In this document: positions 34,232 through 42,770 of the stretch, piece after piece
How the letters are laid out: every line of letters begins with the position of its first letter
Position numbering within the stretch: position 1 is the stretch's first letter
Assembly: GCF_001591365.1 (NCBI RefSeq)
Contig: NZ_BCUT01000005.1
Span: 248,001 to 312,000 of the forward strand
Source: Variovorax paradoxus NBRC 15149
Lineage (GTDB): Bacteria > Pseudomonadota > Gammaproteobacteria > Burkholderiales > Burkholderiaceae_C
Length of the DNA: 64,000 nucleotides
Direction of reading: 5' to 3'
Notes under the pieces: generated by a model
Databases searched by the model: none
What the model saw: the letters and a program-made list of their open reading frames with translations, nothing else
Told to the model about the DNA's origin: nothing
Translations under genes and position numbers: made by a program

Positions 34232-35239
34232 ATGTCAAAGGTCAAGCCTTCGCCCCTGCTGCCCGATACGGTCATTGGCGGTTACCGCATCGTTCGCCGG
34301 CTTTCCGCAGGCGGTTTTGGCGTTGTCTACCTCGCCATAGACCCCAGCGGACAGCAGGTTGCCATCAAGGAATACCTGCCATCTTCGCTCGCAACGCGCG
34401 GGCCGGGCGAGCTGACGCCCGAAGTGGCGCCCGAAAAGCTCTCGCTCTACCGGCTCGGCCTCAAGAGCTTTTTCGAGGAAGGGCGCTCGCTCGCGCAGAT
34501 TTCGCACGCCTCGGTGGTCAGCGTTCTCAACTTCTTTCGCGAGAACGAAACCGTCTACATGGTCATGAACTACCTGGAGGGCGCCACCCTGCAGGACTTC
34601 GTGGTGACGGCGCGCGACCTGAAAAGGCCCAAGGTCTTCCGTGAATCGACCATCCGGTCGCTGTTCGACGAGATCCTGCGCGGCCTTCGCATCGTGCACC
34701 AGTACAAGATGCTGCACCTGGACATCAAGCCCGCCAACATCTTCGTCACCGACGACGACCGGGCGGTGCTGATCGACTTCGGCGCCGCGCGCGAGGTGCT
34801 CAGCAAGGAGGGCATCTTCATCCGGCCGATGTACACCCCCGGCTTTGCCGCGCCCGAGATGTACCGGCGCGACTCGTCGATGGGTCCCTGGACCGACATC
34901 TACGCCATCGGCGCCTGCATCTACGCCTGCATGCAGGGCTATCCGCCCAACGACGCGCCGCGCCGCATCGAGAAAGACCGGCTCAGCCTGTCGCTGTCGC
35001 GCCTGCGCGGCGTGTACTCCGACAACCTCATCGAGGTGGTCGAATGGTGCATGTCGCTCGATCCGCTCTCGCGCCCGCAGTCGGTCTTTGCGCTGCAAAA
35101 GGAGCTCAGCCGCGAAGGCGAGCGCCGCTACACCAAGCTCACCGTCGGCGAAAAGGTGCGGCTTTCATTCGACAACATCCGCTCCTTCGACAAGAAGGCC
35201 CTGCCCAGGGCGGCGGCACCTACCACGCGCCCGGCATGA
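34232..35239 (+). CDS. Serine/threonine protein kinase (Hanks type, non-RD)
   Basis: The 335-residue cytosolic kinase has a Gly-rich loop (RLSAGGFGVVYLA, about residues 19-31), the ATP Lys in VAIKEY, the catalytic loop HLDIKPANIF, the Mg-binding IDFGAAR and PGFAAPEMY. The residue before the catalytic Asp is Leu instead of Arg, a non-RD kinase, which often means activation-loop phosphorylation is not needed. No transmembrane sensor follows. ATG at 34232 is chosen because the Gly loop then begins at the usual depth; 34184 is possible. The stop overlaps the PP2C start (ATGA). Kinase and phosphatase are a likely regulatory pair. Confidence 0.9.
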   Translation: MSKVKPSPLLPDTVIGGYRIVRRLSAGGFGVVYLAIDPSGQQVAIKEYLPSSLATRGPGELTPEVAPEKLSLYRLGLKSFFEEGRSLAQISHASVVSVLNFFRENETVYMVMNYLEGATLQDFVVTARDLKRPKVFRESTIRSLFDEILRGLRIVHQYKMLHLDIKPANIFVTDDDRAVLIDFGAAREVLSKEGIFIRPMYTPGFAAPEMYRRDSSMGPWTDIYAIGACIYACMQGYPPNDAPRRIEKDRLSLSLSRLRGVYSDNLIEVVEWCMSLDPLSRPQSVFALQKELSREGERRYTKLTVGEKVRLSFDNIRSFDKKALPRAAAPTTRPA

Positions 35240-36150
35240 AATTCTCGGTATTCCAGGTCAGCCGCAAGGGCGGCCGTCTCAAGAACGAAGACCGCATGGG
35301 CTACTGCTACACGCGGGAGTCGGGCCTTTTCGTGCTGGCCGACGGCATGGGCGGCCACCCCGAGGGCGAGATTGCGGCCCAGCTGGCGCTGCAGACCATC
35401 GCGGCCCTCTACCAGCGCGAAGCGCGCCCCACCGTCAAGGACGTCAAGGCCTTCCTGGCCGAATCGGCCATGGCGGCGCACCAGCAGATCATGCGGTACG
35501 CGAGCCACAAGGCCATGCTCGACACGCCGCGCACCACCGTCGTCGCGGCGCTGCTCCAGGGCACCACGGCCACCTGGATGCACTGCGGCGACTCGCGCCT
35601 CTACGTGGTGCGCGACGGCCGCCTGCTGACCCGCACGCGCGACCATTCGCATGCCGAGCGCCCGCGTCCGCATGGCGCGGACATGCCGGTCAACCGCAAC
35701 CTGCTGCTCACCTGCCTGGGCTCGCCGACCACGCCGCTGTTCGATATTTCGGCCCCGCTGCAGCTGCAGCGCGGCGACCGCATCATGCTGTGCTCCGACG
35801 GCGTCTGGGGCGTGCTCGACGACGCCGTCATCGTGCACACGCTGTCCTCCGACAAGCCGGTGTCCGACGCCGCGCCCGACCTGGCCGAAATGGCACTGCG
35901 CAAGGGCGGCGCGCACAGCGACAACGTCACGCTCATCGCCCTCGAATGGGAAATGCCCGATTCGACGGGCGAAGACCGCGGCGTTTCCACCGAGACCATC
36001 GACGACGGCGTCTTTGCTTCCACCATCCAGGCCGGCATGCCCGCTGACGGCGAACTCGACGCGCTCGACGACCTCGACGAAGACGCCATCGAGCGCTCGA
36101 TTGCCGAAATCAACGAAGCCATTCGCCGTTCGGCAGCCAAGAAGACCTGA
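35236..36150 (+). CDS. PP2C family Ser/Thr protein phosphatase
   Basis: The 304-residue protein has the metal-binding motifs of PP2C: RKGGRLKNEDRMGY, VLADGMGGHPEGE, MHCGDSRLYVVRDG, MLCSDGVWGVLDD and SDNVTLIALEW. It would reverse the phosphorylation made by the kinase whose gene overlaps it. The last 40 residues form an acidic helix (DGELDALDDLDEDAIER). The partner substrate is unknown. The rph gene starts 64 bases further on. Confidence 0.9.
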   Translation: MKFSVFQVSRKGGRLKNEDRMGYCYTRESGLFVLADGMGGHPEGEIAAQLALQTIAALYQREARPTVKDVKAFLAESAMAAHQQIMRYASHKAMLDTPRTTVVAALLQGTTATWMHCGDSRLYVVRDGRLLTRTRDHSHAERPRPHGADMPVNRNLLLTCLGSPTTPLFDISAPLQLQRGDRIMLCSDGVWGVLDDAVIVHTLSSDKPVSDAAPDLAEMALRKGGAHSDNVTLIALEWEMPDSTGEDRGVSTETIDDGVFASTIQAGMPADGELDALDDLDEDAIERSIAEINEAIRRSAAKKT

Positions 36151-36214
36151 TCGCCCGGCTGCTCCGGCTTGCGGGCCGTCTGCGCTTTTTGTTCCACATA
36201 CCTCTCACAAAAAA

Positions 36215-36946
36215 ATGACTGCTTTCACACGAAGCGGCGGCCGTGCCGCCGACCAGCTGCGCCCGGTGCGCATCACCCGCGGTTTCACCATCCACGCCGA
36301 GGGTTCGGTGCTCATCGAATTCGGCCAGACGCGCGTGCTGTGCACCGCCTCGGTCGAAGAGCGCGTGCCGCCGCACAAGCGTGGCAGCGGTGAAGGCTGG
36401 GTCACGGCCGAATACGGCATGCTGCCGCGCGCCACCCACACGCGCAGCGACCGCGAAGCCGCCCGCGGCAAGCAGAGCGGCCGTACGCAGGAAATCCAGC
36501 GCCTCATCGGCCGCTCGATGCGCGCCGTGTTCGACCTGGCTGCGCTGGGCGAGCGCACCATCCACCTCGACTGCGACGTGCTGCAGGCCGATGGCGGCAC
36601 CCGCACGGCGGCCATCACCGGCGCCTTTGTCGCCGCGCAGGACGCCGTCAACAAGCTGCTGGCCGCTGGCACGATCCCCGCGTCGCCCATCAAGGGCCAT
36701 GTCGCGGCCATTTCGGTCGGCATCGTTGCCGGTACGCCGCTGCTCGACCTCGAATACACCGAAGACTCCGCCTGCGATACCGACATGAACGTCGTGATGA
36801 CCGGCGCCGGCCACTTTGTCGAAGTGCAGGGCACCGCCGAGGGTGCGGCCTTCTCGCGCGAGGAGATGAACCTGCTGCTCGGCCTGGCCGAAAAGGGCAT
36901 TGGCGAACTGATCGTGCTGCAGCAGCAGTCCCTCGTTTCGAAGTGA
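36215..36946 (+). CDS. rph: Ribonuclease PH
   Basis: The 243-residue phosphorolytic 3'-5' exoribonuclease trims tRNA 3' ends. It shows RSGGRAADQLRPVRITRGFTIHAEGSVLI at the N-terminus, PHKRGSGEGWVTAEYGMLPRATHTRSDREA, GRTQEIQRLIGRSMR and the phosphate-binding CDVLQADGGTRTAAITGA. The length is exactly typical. It sits upstream of rdgB and hemW, a common order. A run of eight A residues precedes the ATG. Confidence 0.96.
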   Translation: MTAFTRSGGRAADQLRPVRITRGFTIHAEGSVLIEFGQTRVLCTASVEERVPPHKRGSGEGWVTAEYGMLPRATHTRSDREAARGKQSGRTQEIQRLIGRSMRAVFDLAALGERTIHLDCDVLQADGGTRTAAITGAFVAAQDAVNKLLAAGTIPASPIKGHVAAISVGIVAGTPLLDLEYTEDSACDTDMNVVMTGAGHFVEVQGTAEGAAFSREEMNLLLGLAEKGIGELIVLQQQSLVSK

Positions 36947-36963
36947 TCGATCGGTCGATGGCG

Positions 36964-37563
36964 ATGAAACTGGTCCTGGCCTCCAACAACGCCGGCAAGC
37001 TTGCCGAACTCCAGCAATTGTTTGCGGAGCTGGCCGTGACGCTCGTGCCCCAGTCGGCGTTGGGCGTGGGCGAGGCCGAGGAGCCATTTCGCACTTTCGT
37101 CGAAAACGCGCTGGCCAAGGCGCGCCATGCCAGCGCCGCAACCGGCCTGCCGGCCATTGCCGACGACGCAGGCCTTTGCGTCGACGCCTTCGGCGGCCTG
37201 CCGGGCGTGGACACCGCGTTCTATGCCACGCAGTTCGGCTATGCCAAGGGCGACGCCAACAACGTCAAGGCGCTGCTCGAGCAGCTCGACGGCGTGGTCA
37301 ATCGGCGCGCCGCGCTCGTCAGCACGTTGGTCGCGCTGCGCGGGCACGACGATCCCGAGCCGCTCATCGCGGTGGGCCGCGTGGTCGGCGAAATCACCAA
37401 GGCGCCGATCGGTGACAACGGCTTCGGCTTCGATCCCGTCATGTACCTGCCCGGCTTCGGCAAGACCTTTGCCCAGCTGCCGCCCGAGGTGAAGAACGCC
37501 AACAGCCACAGGGGCCAGGCGGCCAAGGCCATGCTGGCCCTGATGCGCGAACGCTGGCTCTGA
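36964..37563 (+). CDS. rdgB: Non-canonical purine NTP pyrophosphatase (RdgB/HAM1)
   Basis: The 199-residue enzyme hydrolyses dITP, XTP and ITP to keep them from nucleic acids. It shows KLVLASNNAGKLAELQQLF, FVENALAKARHASAATGLPAIADDAGLCVDAFGG and GDNGFGFDPVMYLPGFGKTFAQL. Two in-frame upstream starts exist (ATG 36958, GTG 36943 overlapping the rph stop); ATG at 36964 gives the family N-terminus MKLVLASNN. hemW follows after three bases. Confidence 0.94.
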   Translation: MKLVLASNNAGKLAELQQLFAELAVTLVPQSALGVGEAEEPFRTFVENALAKARHASAATGLPAIADDAGLCVDAFGGLPGVDTAFYATQFGYAKGDANNVKALLEQLDGVVNRRAALVSTLVALRGHDDPEPLIAVGRVVGEITKAPIGDNGFGFDPVMYLPGFGKTFAQLPPEVKNANSHRGQAAKAMLALMRERWL

Positions 37564-37566
37564 GCG

Positions 37567-38826
37567 ATGGCCTCTGTCGTTCCCATCCAGCCCGTGCAGC
37601 CCACGGGCGCACCGCAGGCCAACGACGTGCTGCACTGGATGCGGCCCGGCCCGCTGCAGCTCGCGGCGCTGCCGCCGCTCTCGCTCTACATCCATCTGCC
37701 GTGGTGCCTGCGCAAGTGCCCTTACTGCGACTTCAACTCGCACGAGTGGCGCGCCACCAGCGAGGCCGAGGCTGAGGGCATTCCCGAGTCAGCGTATCTC
37801 GACGCGCTCATTGCCGACCTGGACGCCGCGCTGCCGCTCATCTGGGGCCGCACCGTCCACACCATCTTCATCGGCGGCGGAACGCCGAGCCTTTTTTCGC
37901 CCCAGGCCATCGACCGCCTGCTCGGCGACGTGCGCGCCCGCCTCAAGCTGGCGCCCGAGTGCGAGATCACGCTCGAAGCCAACCCCGGCACCTTCGAGCG
38001 CAACCGCTTCCGCGCCTACCGCAGCGCGGGCGTCACGCGGCTTTCGGTGGGCGTGCAGAGCTTCAACGACGAGCACCTGAAGGCGCTGGGCCGCGTGCAC
38101 GACCGCGCCCAGGCCATTGCCGCCGTGGAAGAAGCCGCGAGCGCGTTCGACACCTTCAACCTCGACCTGATGTATGCGCTGCCGGGCCAGACGCTCGAGG
38201 GGCTGGACGCCGACCTGACCCAGGCGCTGGCGCTCGCGCCGCCGCACATCTCGGTGTACCACCTCACCATCGAACCCAACACCTGGTTCGCCAAGTTTCC
38301 GCCGGCCCTGCCCGAAGACGACCTGGCCTACGCCATGCTCGACCGGATCACCGAGCGAACCGCCGCCAGCGGCATGTCGCGCTACGAAGTGTCGGCCTAT
38401 GCGCGCAGCGGCCACGCCTGCGCGCACAACCTCAACTACTGGCAGTTCGGCGACTACCTGGGCATTGGCGCCGGCGCACACAGCAAGCTGAGCTTCGCGC
38501 ACCGCATCGTGCGCCAGGTACGCTTTCGCGAGCCGCGCCTGTACATGAACAACGCCCGCACCGGCGCCGCCGTGGCGCAAAGCGACGAAGTGGCGCTGGC
38601 CGACCTGCCGTTCGAGTTCATGCTCAACGCGCTGCGCCTGAAGGAGGGCTTCACGCTGCCCCAATTCAGCGAACGCACCGGGCTGGCCATGACCAGCATT
38701 CAAAAGGGCCTGGAGGAAGCCGAGCGCAAGGGCCTCATCGCGCGCGACCTGCATCGCGTGTGGCCCACCGAGCGCGGGCTGGATTTCCTGAGCGACCTGC
38801 AGTCGCTCTTCCTGCCCGACGAGTAA
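37567..38826 (+). CDS. hemW: Heme chaperone HemW (radical SAM)
   Basis: The 419-residue radical SAM protein has the Cys-x3-Cys-x2-Cys cluster motif in WCLRKCPYCDFNSHEW (about residues 52-67) and FIGGGTPSLFSPQ. HNLNYWQFGDYLGIGAGAHS is the HNxxYW motif that separates HemW from the coproporphyrinogen dehydrogenase HemN. HemW hands heme to membrane proteins. About 35 extra residues precede the domain. It ends the rph-rdgB-hemW run just before tRNA-Ser. Confidence 0.93.
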   Translation: MASVVPIQPVQPTGAPQANDVLHWMRPGPLQLAALPPLSLYIHLPWCLRKCPYCDFNSHEWRATSEAEAEGIPESAYLDALIADLDAALPLIWGRTVHTIFIGGGTPSLFSPQAIDRLLGDVRARLKLAPECEITLEANPGTFERNRFRAYRSAGVTRLSVGVQSFNDEHLKALGRVHDRAQAIAAVEEAASAFDTFNLDLMYALPGQTLEGLDADLTQALALAPPHISVYHLTIEPNTWFAKFPPALPEDDLAYAMLDRITERTAASGMSRYEVSAYARSGHACAHNLNYWQFGDYLGIGAGAHSKLSFAHRIVRQVRFREPRLYMNNARTGAAVAQSDEVALADLPFEFMLNALRLKEGFTLPQFSERTGLAMTSIQKGLEEAERKGLIARDLHRVWPTERGLDFLSDLQSLFLPDE

Positions 38827-38858
38827 CGGGCCGGCGTCAGCATAAAATCGACGGTTCC

Positions 38859-38943
38859 GGAGAGTTGGGTGAGTGGTTTAAACCAGCAGTCTTGAAAACT
38901 GCCGACGTGAAAGCGTCCGTGAGTTCGAATCTCACACTCTCCG
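38859..38943 (+). tRNA. tRNA-Ser (anticodon TGA)
   Basis: The 85-base class II tRNA has acceptor GGAGAGT/ACTCTCC and discriminator G. The anticodon arm CAGT-CTTGAAA-ACTG gives TGA. A long variable arm (CCGACGTGAAAGCGTCCG) and T-arm GAGTTCGAATCTC follow. CCA is not encoded (CCG follows). It marks the border between the core block and the accessory block of the window. Confidence 0.93.
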
Positions 38944-39423
38944 CCGGCAACCCAGTATCCATGCGGATTTGCGGGCGGGGCAGGCACTTTACCCCCCATT
39001 TTTACCCCCTTTTCTTTTCGCGCTCAGGTGGGCTGCTTTGGATCACCTTGGGCGAGGTGCGCCGAACCACCGGTCTCTAGGGGGCTGGTGTCCCAGGGGC
39101 CTTTGGCTCAGCTCGGGCTCTGCGCAACCCGTTGCGGCACTACCCCCGCCGGGGCGGGCCGGCGCTTGCCGCCGTCTGCCGAATGCCGTTTTGAGCCCAA
39201 TCCGACGGGCCAATTGGACCTGACTGAGCCAGATCTTGGCCAAAAAATGTTACATCTTGTCGCATTTATGCTATAATTTATTCACGGGCCAGGCCTGCCT
39301 GGCGCAACCCAGGCTAGACCCTGCCCGTCTGTGGAGCCCACCACCTGTAGCCCTTGATGGCCGCCAAGCCAGCGCATTTGCGTCGCCTTCGGCCACCACG
39401 AGGGCAACACAACAGCAAACTGG
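38944..39423. other. Non-coding stretch after tRNA-Ser with repeated TTTACCCCC motifs
   Basis: No credible gene lies in these 480 bases. At 38989-39011 a TTTACCCCCC-ATTTTTACCCCC direct repeat occurs, followed by C/T-rich sequence. Further on are a clear promoter (39250-39277) and a perfect hairpin, GCCAGGC-CT-GCCTGGC (39288-39303). Local composition is lower in GC between 39230 and 39280. A remnant of an element inserted at the tRNA is possible, but no integrase gene or duplicate of the tRNA end was seen in the window. Confidence 0.5.
39250..39277 (+). promoter_or_regulatory. Sigma70-type promoter without a downstream gene
   Basis: TTACAT (39250-39255) and a perfect TATAAT (39272-39277) are 16 bases apart. 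The expected start of transcription, near 39284, is just before a 7-bp hairpin (39288-39303). The next 120 bases hold no gene, and beyond 39424 transcription would be antisense to the diguanylate cyclase. It may drive a small RNA or be a relic. Confidence 0.45.
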
Positions 39424-41109
39424 TCAGGCGTGCACCCTGACGGTGTTTCGCCCCTCCTGCTTGGCAAGGTAGAGTGCTTCGTCCGCGGCTCTCAGCAGTT
39501 CGAACGGCGTGCTGCCGGGCTGCGGAACCCCGGACGCCACGCCAAGGCTGACGGAGACGGTGCCCAGCGCCGACGCCGCATGAGGGATCTGCAGATCGGC
39601 CACGGCCAGCCGCGCCCTTTGCGCAACCTCGAGTGCACCTGCGGCGTCCGTCGCGGGCAACAACAAAACCATTTCTTCGCCCCCGTAGCGCGCGACAAGG
39701 TCGCTCGAGCGCCACACGGCCGACCGCAGTGCCTGGGAGACCCGCCGCAAGCAGTCGTCGCCTTCAAGATGCCCGTACAGATCGTTGTACTTCTTGAACT
39801 CGTCGACGTCGACCATGACGACCGCCAGCGCCGTTTGGCTTGCCAGCGCCTGTTGGAAGTTGAGGGCCAGGCGGGCGTCGAAGTAGCGGCGGTTGGCCAG
39901 GCCTGTCAGCCCGTCTTCCTGCGCAAGATGTTCCAGGCGCTCATTGGCCTCCGTCAGCGCGTCCCGGGCACTTCGCAGCCGCAGTTCCGCCACCAGTCGC
40001 CTGCGCATCGACCGGATCAAGTGGCGGCCTGACACTCCGACGACCAGGCACAAAAGAACCACCCAAGCCGTTTGATAGATCGACGCGGATTTCCATTCCT
40101 GCAGCGCCTCGTCCTTGCCGACGGCAACGGTCACGAAGAGCGGGTAGTTCAGCAAATGCTCGAAGCTGATGATCCGTGTCACGCCATCGATCGCCGATCT
40201 TCCCTCGACGGTGCCCGAGCGCGAGGCCCGGAAACGTTGCTGCAACGGCGTATCTGTACTGCGCCTGCCCAGGTCGGCTTCCCTGAAGGGGCGGCGGAGC
40301 AGCAGTTGGTCCGTCCCGAACAGCGCAATTGCTCCTTGCTCGCCGATCTGAAAGTGGTCCAGGACACTCAGCAGATGCTTGACGCTGAGCGTGACCAGCA
40401 CCACGCCGGCGAAGTTGCCGTCCGGGTCGTTGATCCTGCGCGACACCGGGATCACCCACTCGCCCGAAGAGCGGCTCACGATGGGGCCGCTGATCAGCGT
40501 CCGCGCGCTCGGGTTGGTCCGGTGGTGAATGAAATATTCGCGATCCGAATTGCTTCGGGTACCCGCCGGGGATGCATCGGAATAGACCAGCCATCGGCCT
40601 TGCTCGTCGTAGATGAAGATTCCCTTGATGGCTTGAACTTCGGCGACATGGTTCACGAGGACCGGTTGAAGACGCTGCAGGGAGTCGGGCGTGATGTCCG
40701 CGCGCTCGAGTTCGAAGACGAGGCCCGAGATGATGTGCTCGGCCAGGGCAGCCGTACTATCGATCTGCTGGCTGACCGCGCGTGCCAGGTTGGTATTCGC
40801 CCGCGCGATCTGCTCGTTTTCCGCCGTGCGCGCACGAACGACCAGCCATGCGTTCATGACCAGCAACGCCGCGCACACAAAGACTACAAACAAAGTAGTA
40901 CCGTAGATGACGCGGCTTCGTTGCGCGTCTGTTTTCCGGGCAAGAGAACTGGCGTCGGTCGCCGGCCATGGACCAATGGACGTGTCCGGAATGGTCTCGG
41001 CCGCGAGGGGAGTGGAAGCTTCTTTCATCGAAGGCCAAAATCCATAAAGAACTCCAAGTGAGAAGCCGAGCGTGAGCTCCAACCGGAGACGCGTGCGCGA
41101 TCTGATCAT
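39424..41109 (-). CDS. Membrane-anchored diguanylate cyclase with periplasmic sensor domain
   Basis: The 561-residue protein has a first membrane segment near residues 68-90 (VIYGTTLFVVFVCAALLVMNAW). A periplasmic double-Cache-like sensor lies at about 95-345 (with IYDEQGRWLVYSD and DREYFIHHRTNPSARTLISGPI) and a second membrane segment near 348-365. The GGDEF domain has NRRYFDARL, DVDEFKKYND and the active-site variant GGEEM (476-480). An inhibitory I-site RSSD (467-470) stands five residues before it, so product feedback is expected. It makes c-di-GMP in response to an unknown periplasmic ligand. Met28 (41028) is an alternative start. Confidence 0.9.
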   Translation of the reverse strand: MIRSRTRLRLELTLGFSLGVLYGFWPSMKEASTPLAAETIPDTSIGPWPATDASSLARKTDAQRSRVIYGTTLFVVFVCAALLVMNAWLVVRARTAENEQIARANTNLARAVSQQIDSTAALAEHIISGLVFELERADITPDSLQRLQPVLVNHVAEVQAIKGIFIYDEQGRWLVYSDASPAGTRSNSDREYFIHHRTNPSARTLISGPIVSRSSGEWVIPVSRRINDPDGNFAGVVLVTLSVKHLLSVLDHFQIGEQGAIALFGTDQLLLRRPFREADLGRRSTDTPLQQRFRASRSGTVEGRSAIDGVTRIISFEHLLNYPLFVTVAVGKDEALQEWKSASIYQTAWVVLLCLVVGVSGRHLIRSMRRRLVAELRLRSARDALTEANERLEHLAQEDGLTGLANRRYFDARLALNFQQALASQTALAVVMVDVDEFKKYNDLYGHLEGDDCLRRVSQALRSAVWRSSDLVARYGGEEMVLLLPATDAAGALEVAQRARLAVADLQIPHAASALGTVSVSLGVASGVPQPGSTPFELLRAADEALYLAKQEGRNTVRVHA

Positions 41110-41783
41110 CTCATCCCAGCAGCAGCTATGACAGCGCCGCGCGGCTGACCTAGACCGAATTCAGCAGCTACACCAACGATACGGCTGAGCGCGTGGGCAG
41201 CCTCACGCAGAGCCTGCTCAGTCCGCTGACAGGACACCCCATCCAAAGCACCATTGCTGCGGCCGATGTCACCTGAAGCATCGGCGACAGCCCAACAGGC
41301 CGCATCACTGGTTTCGACGCGGCCCACAGTGGCAGCTTCGGCTACGGCGCCAACGGATTCTCATGGCTTGAGGGTGCGTGGCCAATCAACGGTAAGGGGG
41401 TATTGACGTGCCTTTGGTTATCGACGGTTGGGCCGCGGCGTCGGGCTTCGAGGCAGCCTACGCGCCGTACATGGACACAACCGTGGCGCTGTGATGCTTT
41501 CACGAGATCTTGCGATCGACGAAGTCGCCTGGCGCTGCACGCGAACAACGTCGTAGAGATCGCATGGTCGACGCCGCTGCAGTAGAGTGGCCCTGCTGTG
41601 TTCAATAGCATCTTGCAGCGTCTTCTGCGCAACACAGCGTCGATGGTTTGAGACGCATGCGCAGATGGCACCCCAGCTTGCGGAGCGCGCCGTAGCGTTG
41701 TGCTTCCACGGCATGGTTGCTTCCGCGAAATTGAGCGATACGCGGCAGGCGCTTGTGAATGGATGTATTTCAGCCCTCTGCTT
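41110..41783. other. Gene-poor, probably decayed stretch
   Basis: These 674 bases hold only short open pieces. One plus-strand fragment, ending in a TGA at about 41275, continues in the same frame beyond the stop with protein-like composition (GFDAAHSGSFGYGANGF). Another ends GWAAASGFEAAYAPY before a stop near 41496. A third (41587-41787) ends ALVNGCISALCF. Protein-like pieces interrupted by stops suggest one or more degraded genes; none could be assigned to a family. Confidence 0.35.
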
Positions 41784-42692
41784 CTAGGTCGGATGGTCGG
41801 GTGCGCCGCCTCCCATGCGCGTTTCAAGCAATTTCAGCAGTGCACGCAGGGCTGCGCTGTTGTGCCGGCGCTGCGTGTACGCTGCGTAGAGCCAGATGTC
41901 ACGAGGCATGAATTCTTTGAGCACTGAGACCAGGCTGCCGCGTTCTGTGTACGGCTGAGCCAGCAGCGCCGGCACACACACTGCGCCGATGCCGGCGAGT
42001 GCCGCGGCGACGAGAGTGCCTGAGTCGTTTGCATCCATGCGTCCGTAGATCGGGAGGTTGTATGGCTCGCCATCGACTTCGAACGGAATATGCGGGGCGC
42101 CCGCCGATAGCGAGTAAGTGAGCACGTCGTGCCATCGCATGTCGTCGGGCATTTGAGGGATGCCGCGCCTGGCCCAGTAACTGGGCGTGGCGCAGAGGGT
42201 GAGTTCCACTCGTTGGAGGCGACGCACGATCAGGTTCTCGTCGCCGATGCGCCCGAACCTCAGGGCAATGTCGACACCCTCCTCCACGAGATCGACCACG
42301 CGATTGCCGATCTGCAGGTCGATATGCACATCTGGGTAGAGCGTGAGGAACTCGCTCAGCAGGCTCGGGAAGTCGGTGTACACGAGCCCATGAAGCCCCG
42401 CGACGCGCAGACGACCGCTTGGGCGTGAGCCATGTGCCTGCAATTCGCTGTGCGTCGACTCGACCATCTCCATCAGCGGCGCGCTGCGAAGCTGGAGCAG
42501 CCTTCCAGCATCGGTCAATGTCACCGACCGCGTTGAGCGGTTCATAAGTCGTACGTTGAAGCGCGCCTCAAGCGTCGCGACATGCTTGCTCGCGCTGGCC
42601 TTGGAGATCCCCAGCTTGCCCGCTGCGCGCGAGAAGCTGCCGACGTTGGCGACCTCCAAAAAGGTCTTCAGAAGATCAAACCCGTCCATCAA
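41784..42692 (-). CDS. LysR family transcriptional regulator, AaeR-like
   Basis: The 302-residue protein has the LysR HTH (FLEVANVGSFSRAAGKLGISKASASKHVATLEAR, about residues 11-44) and an effector domain with the CrgA/AaeR-type sequence RVAGLHGLVYTDFPSLLSEFLTLYPDVHIDL. It lies 78 bases downstream of the efflux operon (NodT gene end 42771) on the same strand. That makes it a likely regulator of that operon, although classical aaeR is divergent from aaeXAB. The start may be Met1 or Met2 (42692 or 42689). Confidence 0.9.
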   Translation of the reverse strand: MMDGFDLLKTFLEVANVGSFSRAAGKLGISKASASKHVATLEARFNVRLMNRSTRSVTLTDAGRLLQLRSAPLMEMVESTHSELQAHGSRPSGRLRVAGLHGLVYTDFPSLLSEFLTLYPDVHIDLQIGNRVVDLVEEGVDIALRFGRIGDENLIVRRLQRVELTLCATPSYWARRGIPQMPDDMRWHDVLTYSLSAGAPHIPFEVDGEPYNLPIYGRMDANDSGTLVAAALAGIGAVCVPALLAQPYTERGSLVSVLKEFMPRDIWLYAAYTQRRHNSAALRALLKLLETRMGGGAPDHPT

Positions 42693-42770
42693 GCATCGCG
42701 GCCCGCTCGGACTGACGTTTTGGAATTTTCGTTTGCCCCATATTTCGCTTGAGAAACGCTCAGGCGTGCG

